64,000 nucleotides of DNA from Deltaproteobacteria bacterium (GTDB lineage Bacteria > Desulfobacterota > Desulfobacteria > Desulfobacterales > Desulfatibacillaceae), in the NCBI GenBank assembly GCA_016235345.1, contig JACRLG010000017.1:1-64000 (forward strand), read 5' to 3'. Shown here one piece after another: positions 41,283 to 50,000 of this stretch (the first letter of the stretch is position 1; every line of letters starts with the position of its first letter). The notes beneath the pieces are model-generated. The model ran no database searches and was not told where the DNA came from. It saw nothing but the letters and a program-made list of their open reading frames with translations. Both the position numbers and the translations under genes were made by a program.

Positions 41283-41975
41283 ATGGATATAAAAAGGCAT
41301 GGTATTAGCTTTGTCGGCATAGTCCTGCTGTTTCAAGGGGCTTTTGTTGCGTTCATATATACTGCGTCACGAATATTGAATTTTGAAAAATGGTTCTACA
41401 ATAATGGGATATTGATTCCAGGCGCACTTTTGGAACTATATTTTACTATCTTAATAATATCAATTATATGTTATCTTGGAGTGGCACTCTTAAAAAACAA
41501 AACCAACAATATTAAAACTTATGGCAGTATTCAGTTTTTTTTATCTGTTTTGGACATAATTTATATAATAATTATATTTTCAAATATATCGTTATCGGTG
41601 AAAATATTGTTAGGTTTATTGTTTTTTATTAATATTATATCAATAATGATTATATCAAAATACAATGTTCTGATTAATAATTCTGAAAATGGCTTAGTAG
41701 ATGGACATATAGGTTATAAACTTATTTCATTATTTATAATTAACCATATTATTTCAATATCATGTATCTATAATTTTTTTAAATTTTCGAGCTATCTGAC
41801 AGGGAATATAATTGCTTGTATCATTTTATCAATAATATACCTTATTTTAAGAGGAACCGTTTTCAAAAACTATGACTCATATAATTTATGGATATCATTC
41901 AGGCCTTCGATATGCGTTTCAATTATTGCAATGTCTTTATATGCAATTTATGGGATCATATCATTGATAATTTAA
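41283..41975 (+). CDS. Polytopic membrane protein, putative immunity protein B (paralogue of A)
   Basis: A 230-aa, AT-rich gene from MDIKRHGISFVGIVLLFQGA. About seven helices. The C-terminal YDSYNLWISFRPSICVSIIA parallels YDELHLWITFRPVIYYTIAS of the previous protein, and the N-terminal GISFVGIVLLFQGAFVAFIY parallels its GWLIIFEGCFFFIRY. GGAG lies 7 nt before the chosen ATG; a GTG at 41262 would add seven residues. Codon use differs strongly from the chromosome, a sign of transfer. Confidence 0.7.
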   Translation: MDIKRHGISFVGIVLLFQGAFVAFIYTASRILNFEKWFYNNGILIPGALLELYFTILIISIICYLGVALLKNKTNNIKTYGSIQFFLSVLDIIYIIIIFSNISLSVKILLGLLFFINIISIMIISKYNVLINNSENGLVDGHIGYKLISLFIINHIISISCIYNFFKFSSYLTGNIIACIILSIIYLILRGTVFKNYDSYNLWISFRPSICVSIIAMSLYAIYGIISLII

Positions 41976-42058
41976 GCATAAATATTGTAATAACTTCTTG
42001 TAGCATAACCGAACATCTTGAAAACTGGAGATTTCCAGCTTAAAGCGAAGGATAACTC

Positions 42059-42451
42059 ATGAAAAATTTTGTTCTTATCGCATTTGCTTTCATGTTTGCC
42101 TTTGCCATTTTTCCCGATGTCGGCAAATGCGGGCCTGAAAAGCATCATGTCGTCAAAATGACGGTAAATATTGAAAACGAAAGGCAGTTGCAGAAAGCGG
42201 TTAACGATGGCCATCAGCCCTGGCGGCTTGCCCCCGCTGATGTGGCTCACGCTGCGGTTCTATCAGTCAATGACAAGGCAAGTTACGACAACTGCCATTT
42301 AATCCGGCAAACAGACAAAGAGGCCTGGGTAAAATGCACAAGCCAAAAGGAAGATTATCTCGTGTATCTCAAAAGGCTTGTGGAACCGAAGGGAATATGG
42401 ACGGCGGTATCGATGGAAATTTCTCCTGCGGCAAAGCCTGAACCGCAATGA
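42059..42451 (+). CDS. Small exported protein, 130 aa
   Basis: MKNFVLIAFAFMFAFAIFPD followed by VGKCGPEKHH indicates a signal peptide. The mature part reads VVKMTVNIENERQLQKAVNDGHQPWRLAPADVAHAAVL and later CHLIRQTDKEAWVKCTSQKEDYLVYLKRL; two Cys in the second half could pair. AAGGATAA precedes the ATG. The family is not recognised. Composition returns to the chromosomal type, so it probably marks the end of the AT-rich island. Confidence 0.65.
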   Translation: MKNFVLIAFAFMFAFAIFPDVGKCGPEKHHVVKMTVNIENERQLQKAVNDGHQPWRLAPADVAHAAVLSVNDKASYDNCHLIRQTDKEAWVKCTSQKEDYLVYLKRLVEPKGIWTAVSMEISPAAKPEPQ

Positions 42452-42527
42452 TCTCCCAATCCGGCGGCGCGAGGGTGATGCCCCGCGCCGCCTGCGTGAT
42501 TGCTCCGCCTGGGCCGTCAAAAAAACC

Positions 42528-43712
42528 TCATCCCACCGATTTCAGAACCCTTGCAAAGCCGGGAATCGCCTTTTTGATGGTTTCGTCGTCCACGCAAAAG
42601 GCTATGCGGATGTGGCCGGGGCCGCCGAAGCCCCTGCCCGGAACCGTTAAGATTCGCTCCTTCGACTGGAGCTCCCGCACAAAGGCCACGTCGTCCTCTA
42701 TGGGCGATTTCATGAAAAGGTAAAAGGCCCCCCTTGGCTTTTCAAAGACGTAGCCCGCCTCCTTAAGGCCCTCGGTCAGAAGCTCCCGCTTTCTTGCGTA
42801 ATGGGAAACGTCCACGCCCGCGCCAAGGATTTTGGCTATCACCCTTTGCATCAGAGCGGGCGCGTTCACGAAGCCCAGGATGCGGTTGGCAAGGGTCATG
42901 GCGGCGATGAGCTTGTCCTTGTCGGCGGCCTTGGGATGCACCGCAAGCCAGCCGATGCGCTCGCCGGGTATGGAAAGCTCCTTGGAGTAGCTGGTTGCCA
43001 CCATGCTGTCGGGGTAGGATTCAAAGACCGGCGGAACCTCGGCCCCGTCGTACACTATGCGGCGGTAGGGCTCGTCGGAGATCAGATAGATGGTGCGCCC
43101 GTGCTTTTTGCCGCCCTCGGTGAGGGCTTGGGCCAGGGCGTCCAGGCTTTCCCTTGAATAGACCTGGCCCGTGGGGTTGTTGGGCGAGTTGATGATGACC
43201 GCCGCCGTTTTTTCGGAGATGGCGGCCCGGAAGGCATCGATATTTAGGGAAAAATCCGGGTTGGTGGGCACGGTTTTGAGCACCGCTCCGTGATTTTGCA
43301 CATAGAAGGTGTACTCGGCGAAAAAGGGCGCGGGAGTCAGAACCTCGTCGCCCGGATTCACGATGGCTTTGAGGGCCACATTGAGCGCCCCGGCTGCGCC
43401 GCATGTCATGATGATTTCATTGGCGGTGAGAGGCGCGCCCAGTTCCTTTGACGCGAACTCCGCAACCGCCGCCCGCACGTCCGGGTACCCGCCGTTGGGC
43501 ATGTAGCCGTGCACCGGGCGTCCCGCCGTGTCGGCGCATTCGGAAAGGGCCTTGTAAAAGGCTTCCGGCGGCTCCACGTTGGGGTTTCCCAGGGTGAAGT
43601 CGTACACGTTTTCCCTTCCGTGAATGGCGGCCAGCTTCGCGCCCTCCTCGAACATCTTCCGTATCCACGAGCTTTTTTCGATGCTCTCTTCCATTGCCCT
43701 TGAGATGCTCAT
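42528..43712 (-). CDS. Pyridoxal-phosphate-dependent aminotransferase (class I/II)
   Basis: A 394-aa fold-type I aminotransferase. It has the substrate-side FTLGNPNVEPPEAFYKALSE, the PLP-pocket TCGAAGALNVALKAIVNPGDEVLTPAPFFAEYTFYVQNHG, INSPNNPTGQVYS, ISDEPYRRIVYDG, and the lysine motif ATSYSKELSIPGERIGWLAVHP. Complete and of normal length; substrate (Asp, Ala or aromatic) cannot be decided. It stands alone on the minus strand and its start faces the long intergenic region before the lipoprotein gene. Confidence 0.92.
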   Translation of the reverse strand: MSISRAMEESIEKSSWIRKMFEEGAKLAAIHGRENVYDFTLGNPNVEPPEAFYKALSECADTAGRPVHGYMPNGGYPDVRAAVAEFASKELGAPLTANEIIMTCGAAGALNVALKAIVNPGDEVLTPAPFFAEYTFYVQNHGAVLKTVPTNPDFSLNIDAFRAAISEKTAAVIINSPNNPTGQVYSRESLDALAQALTEGGKKHGRTIYLISDEPYRRIVYDGAEVPPVFESYPDSMVATSYSKELSIPGERIGWLAVHPKAADKDKLIAAMTLANRILGFVNAPALMQRVIAKILGAGVDVSHYARKRELLTEGLKEAGYVFEKPRGAFYLFMKSPIEDDVAFVRELQSKERILTVPGRGFGGPGHIRIAFCVDDETIKKAIPGFARVLKSVG

Positions 43713-44133
43713 TGCACTGATTCCTTTTCGATTGCGGTTTCCTTAGGGTTTCAAGACTGTAAGGTTTCTTGAACAGCAGACCGCGCCAAAGTCAAGGGGA
43801 AAGATTTCTGCAGGGTAAGGTATTTCACACACAACAATGATAAGTGTCAGACAAAATATCTTGACAAAACCGGGCCAGGGTTCGTAAATTTTAGCATTCG
43901 TTCAAATTGTTGAGGGTAAAGGCGCAAACGCATATTTTTCCATCCGTCCCCTGGGCGCTTTTGTGCGCCAGTGCCGACAATTTTACCGGGGGCGCAAATT
44001 ATCTCCATTTTTCGTTTCCCGAAAATGGCAGTGGGGAGGAAGACCGGGGCATTTCTTCCCCTTGCCGGATTTTTCAAAAACTGGAAAAGAACCATGCTCC
44101 GCTTAATAACACCAACAGTTTATGGAGGCTCTC
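43713..44133. other. 421-bp intergenic region between divergent genes
   Basis: AT-richer than the flanks. A candidate promoter for the lipoprotein gene lies at 43861-43890, and the ribosome-binding site GGAGG (44125-44129) lies just before the start. No gene recognised. Confidence 0.5.
43861..43890 (+). promoter_or_regulatory. Candidate sigma-70 promoter
   Basis: TTGACA, 18-nt spacer, TAAATT. About 245 bp upstream of the lipoprotein start, so the leader would be long. Confidence 0.35.
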
Positions 44134-46062
44134 ATGCAGCGCGGATTTTCCGGCAAATTTCGGCTTCTCGCAGTTCTCCTCCTCTGTCTCCTTGCCGCAT
44201 CATGTTCCAGCTCCTCAAGCACCGGGGCCGCAAATGATGACGGGGACACCACGGGCATCACGGGCAACGCGGTAAAAGGGCCGATTTCCGGCGCGCTCGT
44301 CCAGGCCTTTTACTTCAACGATCTTGGGCAGTTGGTGGAACTCGTGGCCGAAAACGCGCCCGTGACAACCGGCGCAAACGGCGGGTTCACCTTTCTGGCC
44401 AACGCGGCCCAGCTTGCGGCCATCAACGGCCCGGTGATCCTCCAGACCTTCGGCGGAACCATGTACGGAGCCGCAGCGCCGATTCTGGCGGCCATAATAG
44501 AAGACCCGTCCTCCCTTAACGGCGGAAACCTCGCATCCTACCTTTCAACGGCAAGCACCGTCGCCGCCGAACTTCTGAAGCAGCTTGCCGAAAGCGGCGC
44601 AGCGCCCACCAGGGAGCAGGCTGCGGCCATCATCGCCCAGGTGGAGCAGGAACTTGGAGTTGATCTTTCGGAAAACCCCCTAACCCCCGGAACCGGCGTG
44701 GCCTATATCAACGAGATGCTGGACCAGAACCTTGATCTCATCCAGCAGGCCCTTGCCAACAACGACTCGGTGAACGACTACATCGACTACCTTGTGGCCA
44801 ACCTGTCCTCCGCCAGCGGCAAGCTGGACGACATGATGGACGACCCGGCCCATCCCGGCCAGGACATCGCGGCGGCCTTCGCGGGCTATTACACCGAGCT
44901 TGCCAAGATTCTGGCCAACCCGGACGCCTTCCGCAAGCTGAAAGCCTATCCGTCCTCGCCCTTTGTTTCCGATAACGGCGTAACGCCCACAAACATCAAC
45001 GCCCTTCTTGTCACCGGCAGGGCCGTGCCGGTTGTGGGAGGCACCATCAATTTTCTGGCCATCGGGGCAGGCGGCGCAATAACCGCCACCGCCGTCACCA
45101 ATGAAAACGGCATTGCAAGCTTCGGCCTGACCGCCGACACCCAGGGGCTCATAACCATTGAGGCGTCCTATGCCCTGGCCAACGGCAACACCATAACCTC
45201 CACCACCCAGGTGATGGTGGTCGCGGACGCCGCCTTAAATGCCCAGACCTACGAGGACGTGCTGAATCTTCTCATGATGAGTCTTGCCAACTGCGACGGC
45301 AACATGGACGCGGCGGCGGTCATGACCGACGTGTGCGAGGCCATGGGCATAACCGAGGTGAACGGGGCCAACGCGGCCGTAATTGCGGCGAACCTCTGGG
45401 CAAAGTTCATCGCGGGCTTCCCCTGCGGAACCATTCAGAGGACCGGCAACACCATAACCTTCACCTTCAACGGGTCCCAGACCTGCGGCGGCATCACCGG
45501 GACCGTGAAGGTGACGCCCTCGGTGGGGCCGGGCGGGGTGGAGTGGACCATAGTCTATCAGAATCTCCAGAAGGGCGAGATGGTGATAAACGGCACCGCC
45601 GCCACCAGCTTCGCCAAAAACGGCAACCTTCTCACCGTGACCCACGTTTCGGAGAACCTTTCCGCCAACGGCTACCAGCTTGACGGAACATCAACCGTCG
45701 TGATCGATCTGACCACCGGCCTGCCCAAAACCGGCACGCTGGACACCATGCTCTCCTTCACCTATCAGAACGCCCCCGCCACCGCCGACGTGGACGTTTT
45801 GTGGGACGCCAACCTGGGCTTCACCGGGACCATCGTCGTAACCATGAACAACGTCCAGTACAACTGCCAGGTTACGAACGTGAAGATCGATCCCAACTGC
45901 GGGATTCCCACTTCCGGCACCATGACCATTAACGGGTTCGCCCTCGATTTCTCCCAGACCACCTGCGAGAATCAGACTGTCCTTATCCAGCTCCCGGTTG
46001 TGGGCTGGGTGCCCATCGACATGGAAACCGCGGTTGACTACTTCACCGACATGGAGAATTAG
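44134..46062 (+). CDS. Large outer-membrane-type lipoprotein with Ig-like/regulatory repeats
   Basis: A 642-aa protein. The signal and lipobox are MQRGFSGKFRLLAVLLLCLL and AASC-SSSSST, giving an acylated Cys. There is no Asp at the second position, compatible with outer-membrane sorting. A carboxypeptidase-regulatory-like domain follows (GNAVKGPISGALVQAFYFNDLGQLVELVAENAPVTTGANGGFTF), then a helical stretch, then an invasin/Ig-like beta domain near 290-350 and a C-terminal beta region. GGAGG lies 4 nt before the chosen ATG; an ATG at 44122 lies on the ribosome-binding site and is not preferred. Role unknown. Confidence 0.75.
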   Translation: MQRGFSGKFRLLAVLLLCLLAASCSSSSSTGAANDDGDTTGITGNAVKGPISGALVQAFYFNDLGQLVELVAENAPVTTGANGGFTFLANAAQLAAINGPVILQTFGGTMYGAAAPILAAIIEDPSSLNGGNLASYLSTASTVAAELLKQLAESGAAPTREQAAAIIAQVEQELGVDLSENPLTPGTGVAYINEMLDQNLDLIQQALANNDSVNDYIDYLVANLSSASGKLDDMMDDPAHPGQDIAAAFAGYYTELAKILANPDAFRKLKAYPSSPFVSDNGVTPTNINALLVTGRAVPVVGGTINFLAIGAGGAITATAVTNENGIASFGLTADTQGLITIEASYALANGNTITSTTQVMVVADAALNAQTYEDVLNLLMMSLANCDGNMDAAAVMTDVCEAMGITEVNGANAAVIAANLWAKFIAGFPCGTIQRTGNTITFTFNGSQTCGGITGTVKVTPSVGPGGVEWTIVYQNLQKGEMVINGTAATSFAKNGNLLTVTHVSENLSANGYQLDGTSTVVIDLTTGLPKTGTLDTMLSFTYQNAPATADVDVLWDANLGFTGTIVVTMNNVQYNCQVTNVKIDPNCGIPTSGTMTINGFALDFSQTTCENQTVLIQLPVVGWVPIDMETAVDYFTDMEN

Positions 46063-46100
46063 GGGCCGACCGGCCGCAAATTGAAGTCTGAACGATGCTG

Positions 46101-46144
46101 AAAGAGTCCGGGGGAAATTAACCACCCCCGGACTCTTTGTTTTT
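46101..46144 (+). terminator. Rho-independent terminator of the lipoprotein gene
   Basis: AAAGAGTCCGGGGG pairs perfectly with CCCCCGGACTCTTT (14 bp), loop 10 nt, followed by GTTTTTA. Confidence 0.85.
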
Positions 46145-46169
46145 AAACCCTATAAGCCACCTGGATGCG

Positions 46170-46298
46170 AAGCCTGGATACCAGTTTGGATTATGGCGAT
46201 GAAGTGCAAGGAAGAGTGAAGCGGGCGGGGAGGAATAGTACTTTTCATATATGACTACCCGCGATTGCTCCGCGTGACACAGCGAGTCGCTTTTCAAC
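46170..46298 (+). repeat. Dispersed palindromic element, copy 10
   Basis: AAGCCTGGATACCAGTTTGG at the start is diverged; centre AGTACTTTTCATATATGACT; end TGACACAGCGAGTCGCTTTT. Decayed but recognisable. It stands in tandem with copy 11, separated by CAACCAACCCCGCACC, the same flank as copy 3. Confidence 0.8.
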
Positions 46299-46310
46299 CA
46301 ACCCCGCACC

Positions 46311-46433
46311 AAGCCTGGATAAAAACGATGAAGAGCAAGGAAGGCTGGCTTGGCCGGGGAGGCCGTGTACTAAATGTACATAACGAGCCGGCCAAGCCAG
46401 CCTGACACAGCTATTCGCGTTTTTAGACAGGCG
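46311..46433 (+). repeat. Dispersed palindromic element, copy 11
   Basis: AAGCCTGGATAAAAACGATG at the start; arms GCTGGCTTGGCCGG and CCGGCCAAGCCAGC are exact complements around TGTACTAAATGTACATAA; end TATTCGCGTTTTTAGACAGG. It abuts the stop codon of the minus-strand DUF456 gene at 46434. Confidence 0.9.
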
Positions 46434-46916
46434 CTAAAACAGCACGGCTTTGATGAAGTATACCAGCGCCACACAGACATAGGCCAGTTTCAGCGCCATG
46501 GAGGCCACTGTCCCCATGAACACGCCCCAGCCCGCCTTGACCGCCTGGTTCATGTCGCCCTTGTCGATCCACTCGCCCATCACGGCCCCGGCAAAAGCTC
46601 CCATGAATATGGTCCAGGGCGGAAAAATGAAGATTCCCGCCACCATGCCCACCACGCTCCAGAGAACGCTCATGCGGCTTGCGCCGTAGCGCCTCGCGCC
46701 CACAAGGGGCAGGATGTTGTCCGAAACCGAGACAAGGACTGCGAAAACCCCCATCAGCACCAGAAAGAGCCCGGAAAAGGGCTCCCAGGATTTCGCCATG
46801 GCCGCGAAAAGAAGGGCCGCGTAGGCCAGGAATGGCCCCGGAAGCACCGGCACCACGCAGCCCGCCAGGGCCAGGATGAGGGCGAAGATTCCGAGAATTA
46901 TCAGTACTGCTGTCAT
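46434..46916 (-). CDS. DUF456 family membrane protein
   Basis: A 160-aa protein, nearly all membrane helices. It has the DUF456 pattern: GCVVPVLPGPFLAYAALLFAA, FAVLVSVSDNILPLVGARRYGASRMSVLWSVVGMVAGIFIFPPWTIFMGAFAGAVMGEWI. Function unknown in the family. It is transcribed away from the alpha-2-macroglobulin gene, with about 150 bp between the starts. Confidence 0.88.
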   Translation of the reverse strand: MTAVLIILGIFALILALAGCVVPVLPGPFLAYAALLFAAMAKSWEPFSGLFLVLMGVFAVLVSVSDNILPLVGARRYGASRMSVLWSVVGMVAGIFIFPPWTIFMGAFAGAVMGEWIDKGDMNQAVKAGWGVFMGTVASMALKLAYVCVALVYFIKAVLF

Positions 46917-47062
46917 GGAAGTTCCTTTACATGGCGGCGTTAAAAATCTTGCACGGCCCGTGTTTGTTGAAGTATATGAAAATGGTGGAATAATACTGTC
47001 TTCAGCACGTTTTCTACCTCACCCGCTCCCTTTTTACAAGCCCGTCAAAACCAGGAGGCCCC

Positions 47063-50000
47063 ATGAGTCTGCGCCTGAAAAAAACCCTCGGCTGGTTGGT
47101 TTTCGCGGTCCTGGCCATAGTGGCCGGGCTCTTTCTGGGCACTGCGGGTGCGGGAAAAACCGGGGCGCTCGAAATCGTGCTGGTGACTCCTTCGGATGAC
47201 GCCGTTGAGGAATCCCGCCAGATCGTCTTCCATTTCAACAGGCCAGTGGTGCCCTTAGGGCGCATGGAGCGCACGGCGGACGAAATTCCGGCCACCATCG
47301 AACCCGCCCTGAACTGCACTTGGCGCTGGCTGGACACCGCAACCCTTGCCTGCGACCTTTCCGAGGGCCGGGCCTTCACCCCGGCCACGCGGTTTAAGGT
47401 CACCATGAAGCCCGGCATAAGTGACGAAAGCGGCGAGACCCTGGCCGCGCCTTTCACCCACATCTTTTCCACCCCCGGCCCGGAAACGGAGGAAGTGCGC
47501 CACTACACCTATGCCGCGCCCCAGAAGCCGGTGCTTTTGGTGAAGTTCACCTTAAAGGTCTCAAGGGAGTCGGTGGAAAGGGCCTTGTCCTTCGTGCCCC
47601 AAACGAAACTGGACGGGCTGGTTCCGGTAAGGGCCGAGGCCGCGCCGGAAACCCTTGCCGAGCAATACGGACTGGATAACGGCGGTGGGCCGGGGACTGC
47701 TGAAGGCGGCGAGTTTTCCGGCGTCTGGATCATAAGCCCTGCGCGCGACCTTGCCCCCGACACTGCTTACGACATCGTGGAGCAGCCGGGGCTGGTTTCG
47801 ATTTCGGGGCCGGTCAGGGGCAGGGGAAAGGGAAAGGTCGCGGAAACCCGCACCTACGGCGACTTTTCGTTTCTGGGAATAGACGGGGAGGACATCCACG
47901 GCGATCCCCTTGAAGCAAAACCCGGAAAAAGGGAAAAAAATCCCCGCAGGTTCGATATTGAAAGAAGCCTGCAACTGACCTTCAGTTCGCCCGTGGCCTA
48001 CTCGGAAATCGCCTCGAATGTAAAAATTTCACCGGGTGGCGCGGACTCCGAAGAAGATAAGGGCGAAGAAGATTACGAGGACGAGGACGACACCATAGAC
48101 CAAAACGACGGCGATTTCACCTGTGATCTTCCCGTAACCCCCCGCCCTTACACCACATACCGCGTCACCGCCCCGGCAGGAACCATAAAGGACAGGTTCG
48201 GAAGGGTGCTCAAAAAGGCCATCGACATCACCTTTTCCACCGACCATCTTAAACCCTACGCCGGATTTGAGTACAACACTGCGGTTCTGGAATCCGAGGT
48301 GGAGACGGATTTCCCCATTGTCATGACCAACATGAAATCCGCCTCAATACGCTACGACGCCCTGACCCCCAGGGGCCTCGTGCGGGGCCGCATAAGGGCG
48401 GTTCCCGGAAACACCGTCCCGGATGAAAGAAGGTTCATGCCCACGGGGCTTAAATCAATGCTTTCGGGCCAGACCGGGCTTGTGGTGGGAAGGATCGTTT
48501 CATGGAATCCCAAACACGCAATTTCAAAAGATGAAGAGTATGGATTGAACTTTTTCGCCCAGCGAACGCCCTTTCAGGTGAACGTGAAAATCGGCCACCA
48601 GAGCTCCCTGGTGTGGGTCACGGACCTTGAGACAGCGGCCCCGGTGGCCGGGGCAAGGGTTCGTATTTACAGGGGAAAGGTGCTTTCCGATCCCAAGAAA
48701 TCAAAAATCCTCGGCGAAGGCGTGACGGACGCCGAAGGCTTTCTGATGCTTCCGGGGCGTGTGGCTCTTGGGATTTCCAATCAATGGGGCCACGAGGAAA
48801 TGATGTCGGACTATTCCGACACTGTAACCCTGGTGCGCGTGGACAAGGCCCAAAAAATGGCCCTGCTGCCCCTTACCGGCGAATTTTACACCTACAGCAG
48901 GGGAGTATGGTCGGCGGACGCTCCCCGCTACGGCCACGTTAAGGCCTGGGGCCTCACGGCCCAGGGCATCTACCGGGCTGGCGACACCATAGATTACAAG
49001 ATTTTCGTGCGGGACCAGGACAACTTAAGCTTAACCTCCGCCCCAAAAAAGGGCTACAAGCTCATTGTGGAAGACCCCACGGGCAAGAACATACTGGAAT
49101 TGAAGGATATAAGCCTTAACGAATTCGGGGCCTTCGACGGGAAGCTGCCCATACCCAAGTCTGCCGCCGTGGGCCATTACCAATTCTACCTCTCCTCAAA
49201 TCTGGTGAAGTTGCAATGGTCTCCAATAACGGTTCTGGTCACCGATTTCACCCCCTCGCCCTTTCGGGTTACGGCACAGCTCTCAGGCGTTATTTTTTCA
49301 CCCGGCGACAGGGCCGAACTTTCGGTGAACGCGCGCCTTCACGGCGGCGGCCCCTATAGCGGGGCGGAAGTGAAAACCTACGGCCAGATAACCGAGCAGA
49401 TGTTTTCATCCGACCACGTGGAAGCCCGCGATTTCTCCTTCGCTCCGCCCCCCACGGAACCCTTCTCCGACACCGGCGGAGATTATTATCCCGAAACCCG
49501 CACCGCCGACTTCATCAGCGAGGAAAAGACCCTCGACCAGAAGGGGGACCTTGTTTCCGTAAACGCGGTGCCTGAAACGGAATTCGCCTGCGGCTCCATA
49601 GCCGTTGAAGCCTCTGTTTCAGACGACCGTGGCCGCAGCGTTGCGGCCCTGGCAACGGCCAAATACGTGGGAGCCTTCCGGTTCGTGGGCTTAAAGGCCC
49701 GAAGCTGGGTGTTCGGGAAGGGAAAGCCCGCCCTTGTGGGGATGATAGTGACCGACCAGACGGGCGCACCGGCGGAAGGGTCAGAGGTCTCCGTCACCGT
49801 CAAGCGCCGGATAATAAAGGACGCGCGGGTGATGGGCCCCGGAAACGCCTATATGCACGAGTATTCCTACGAGTGGGCAGACACGGCCAGCGGAAAAATT
49901 GTTTCCGGCAAAACCGCGAAGGACTTTTCCTTTGTTCCGCCCGAACCGGGGGAGTACCGGCTCGTGGCCGCCGTCACCGATGAAAAGGGCCGCTCCCAGA

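Noticed and set aside
46170-46433. Two tandem similar units considered as a CRISPR remnant
   Set aside because: Units are ~125 bp palindromes with inverted-repeat ends, seen elsewhere singly; no short regular repeats and no cas genes.
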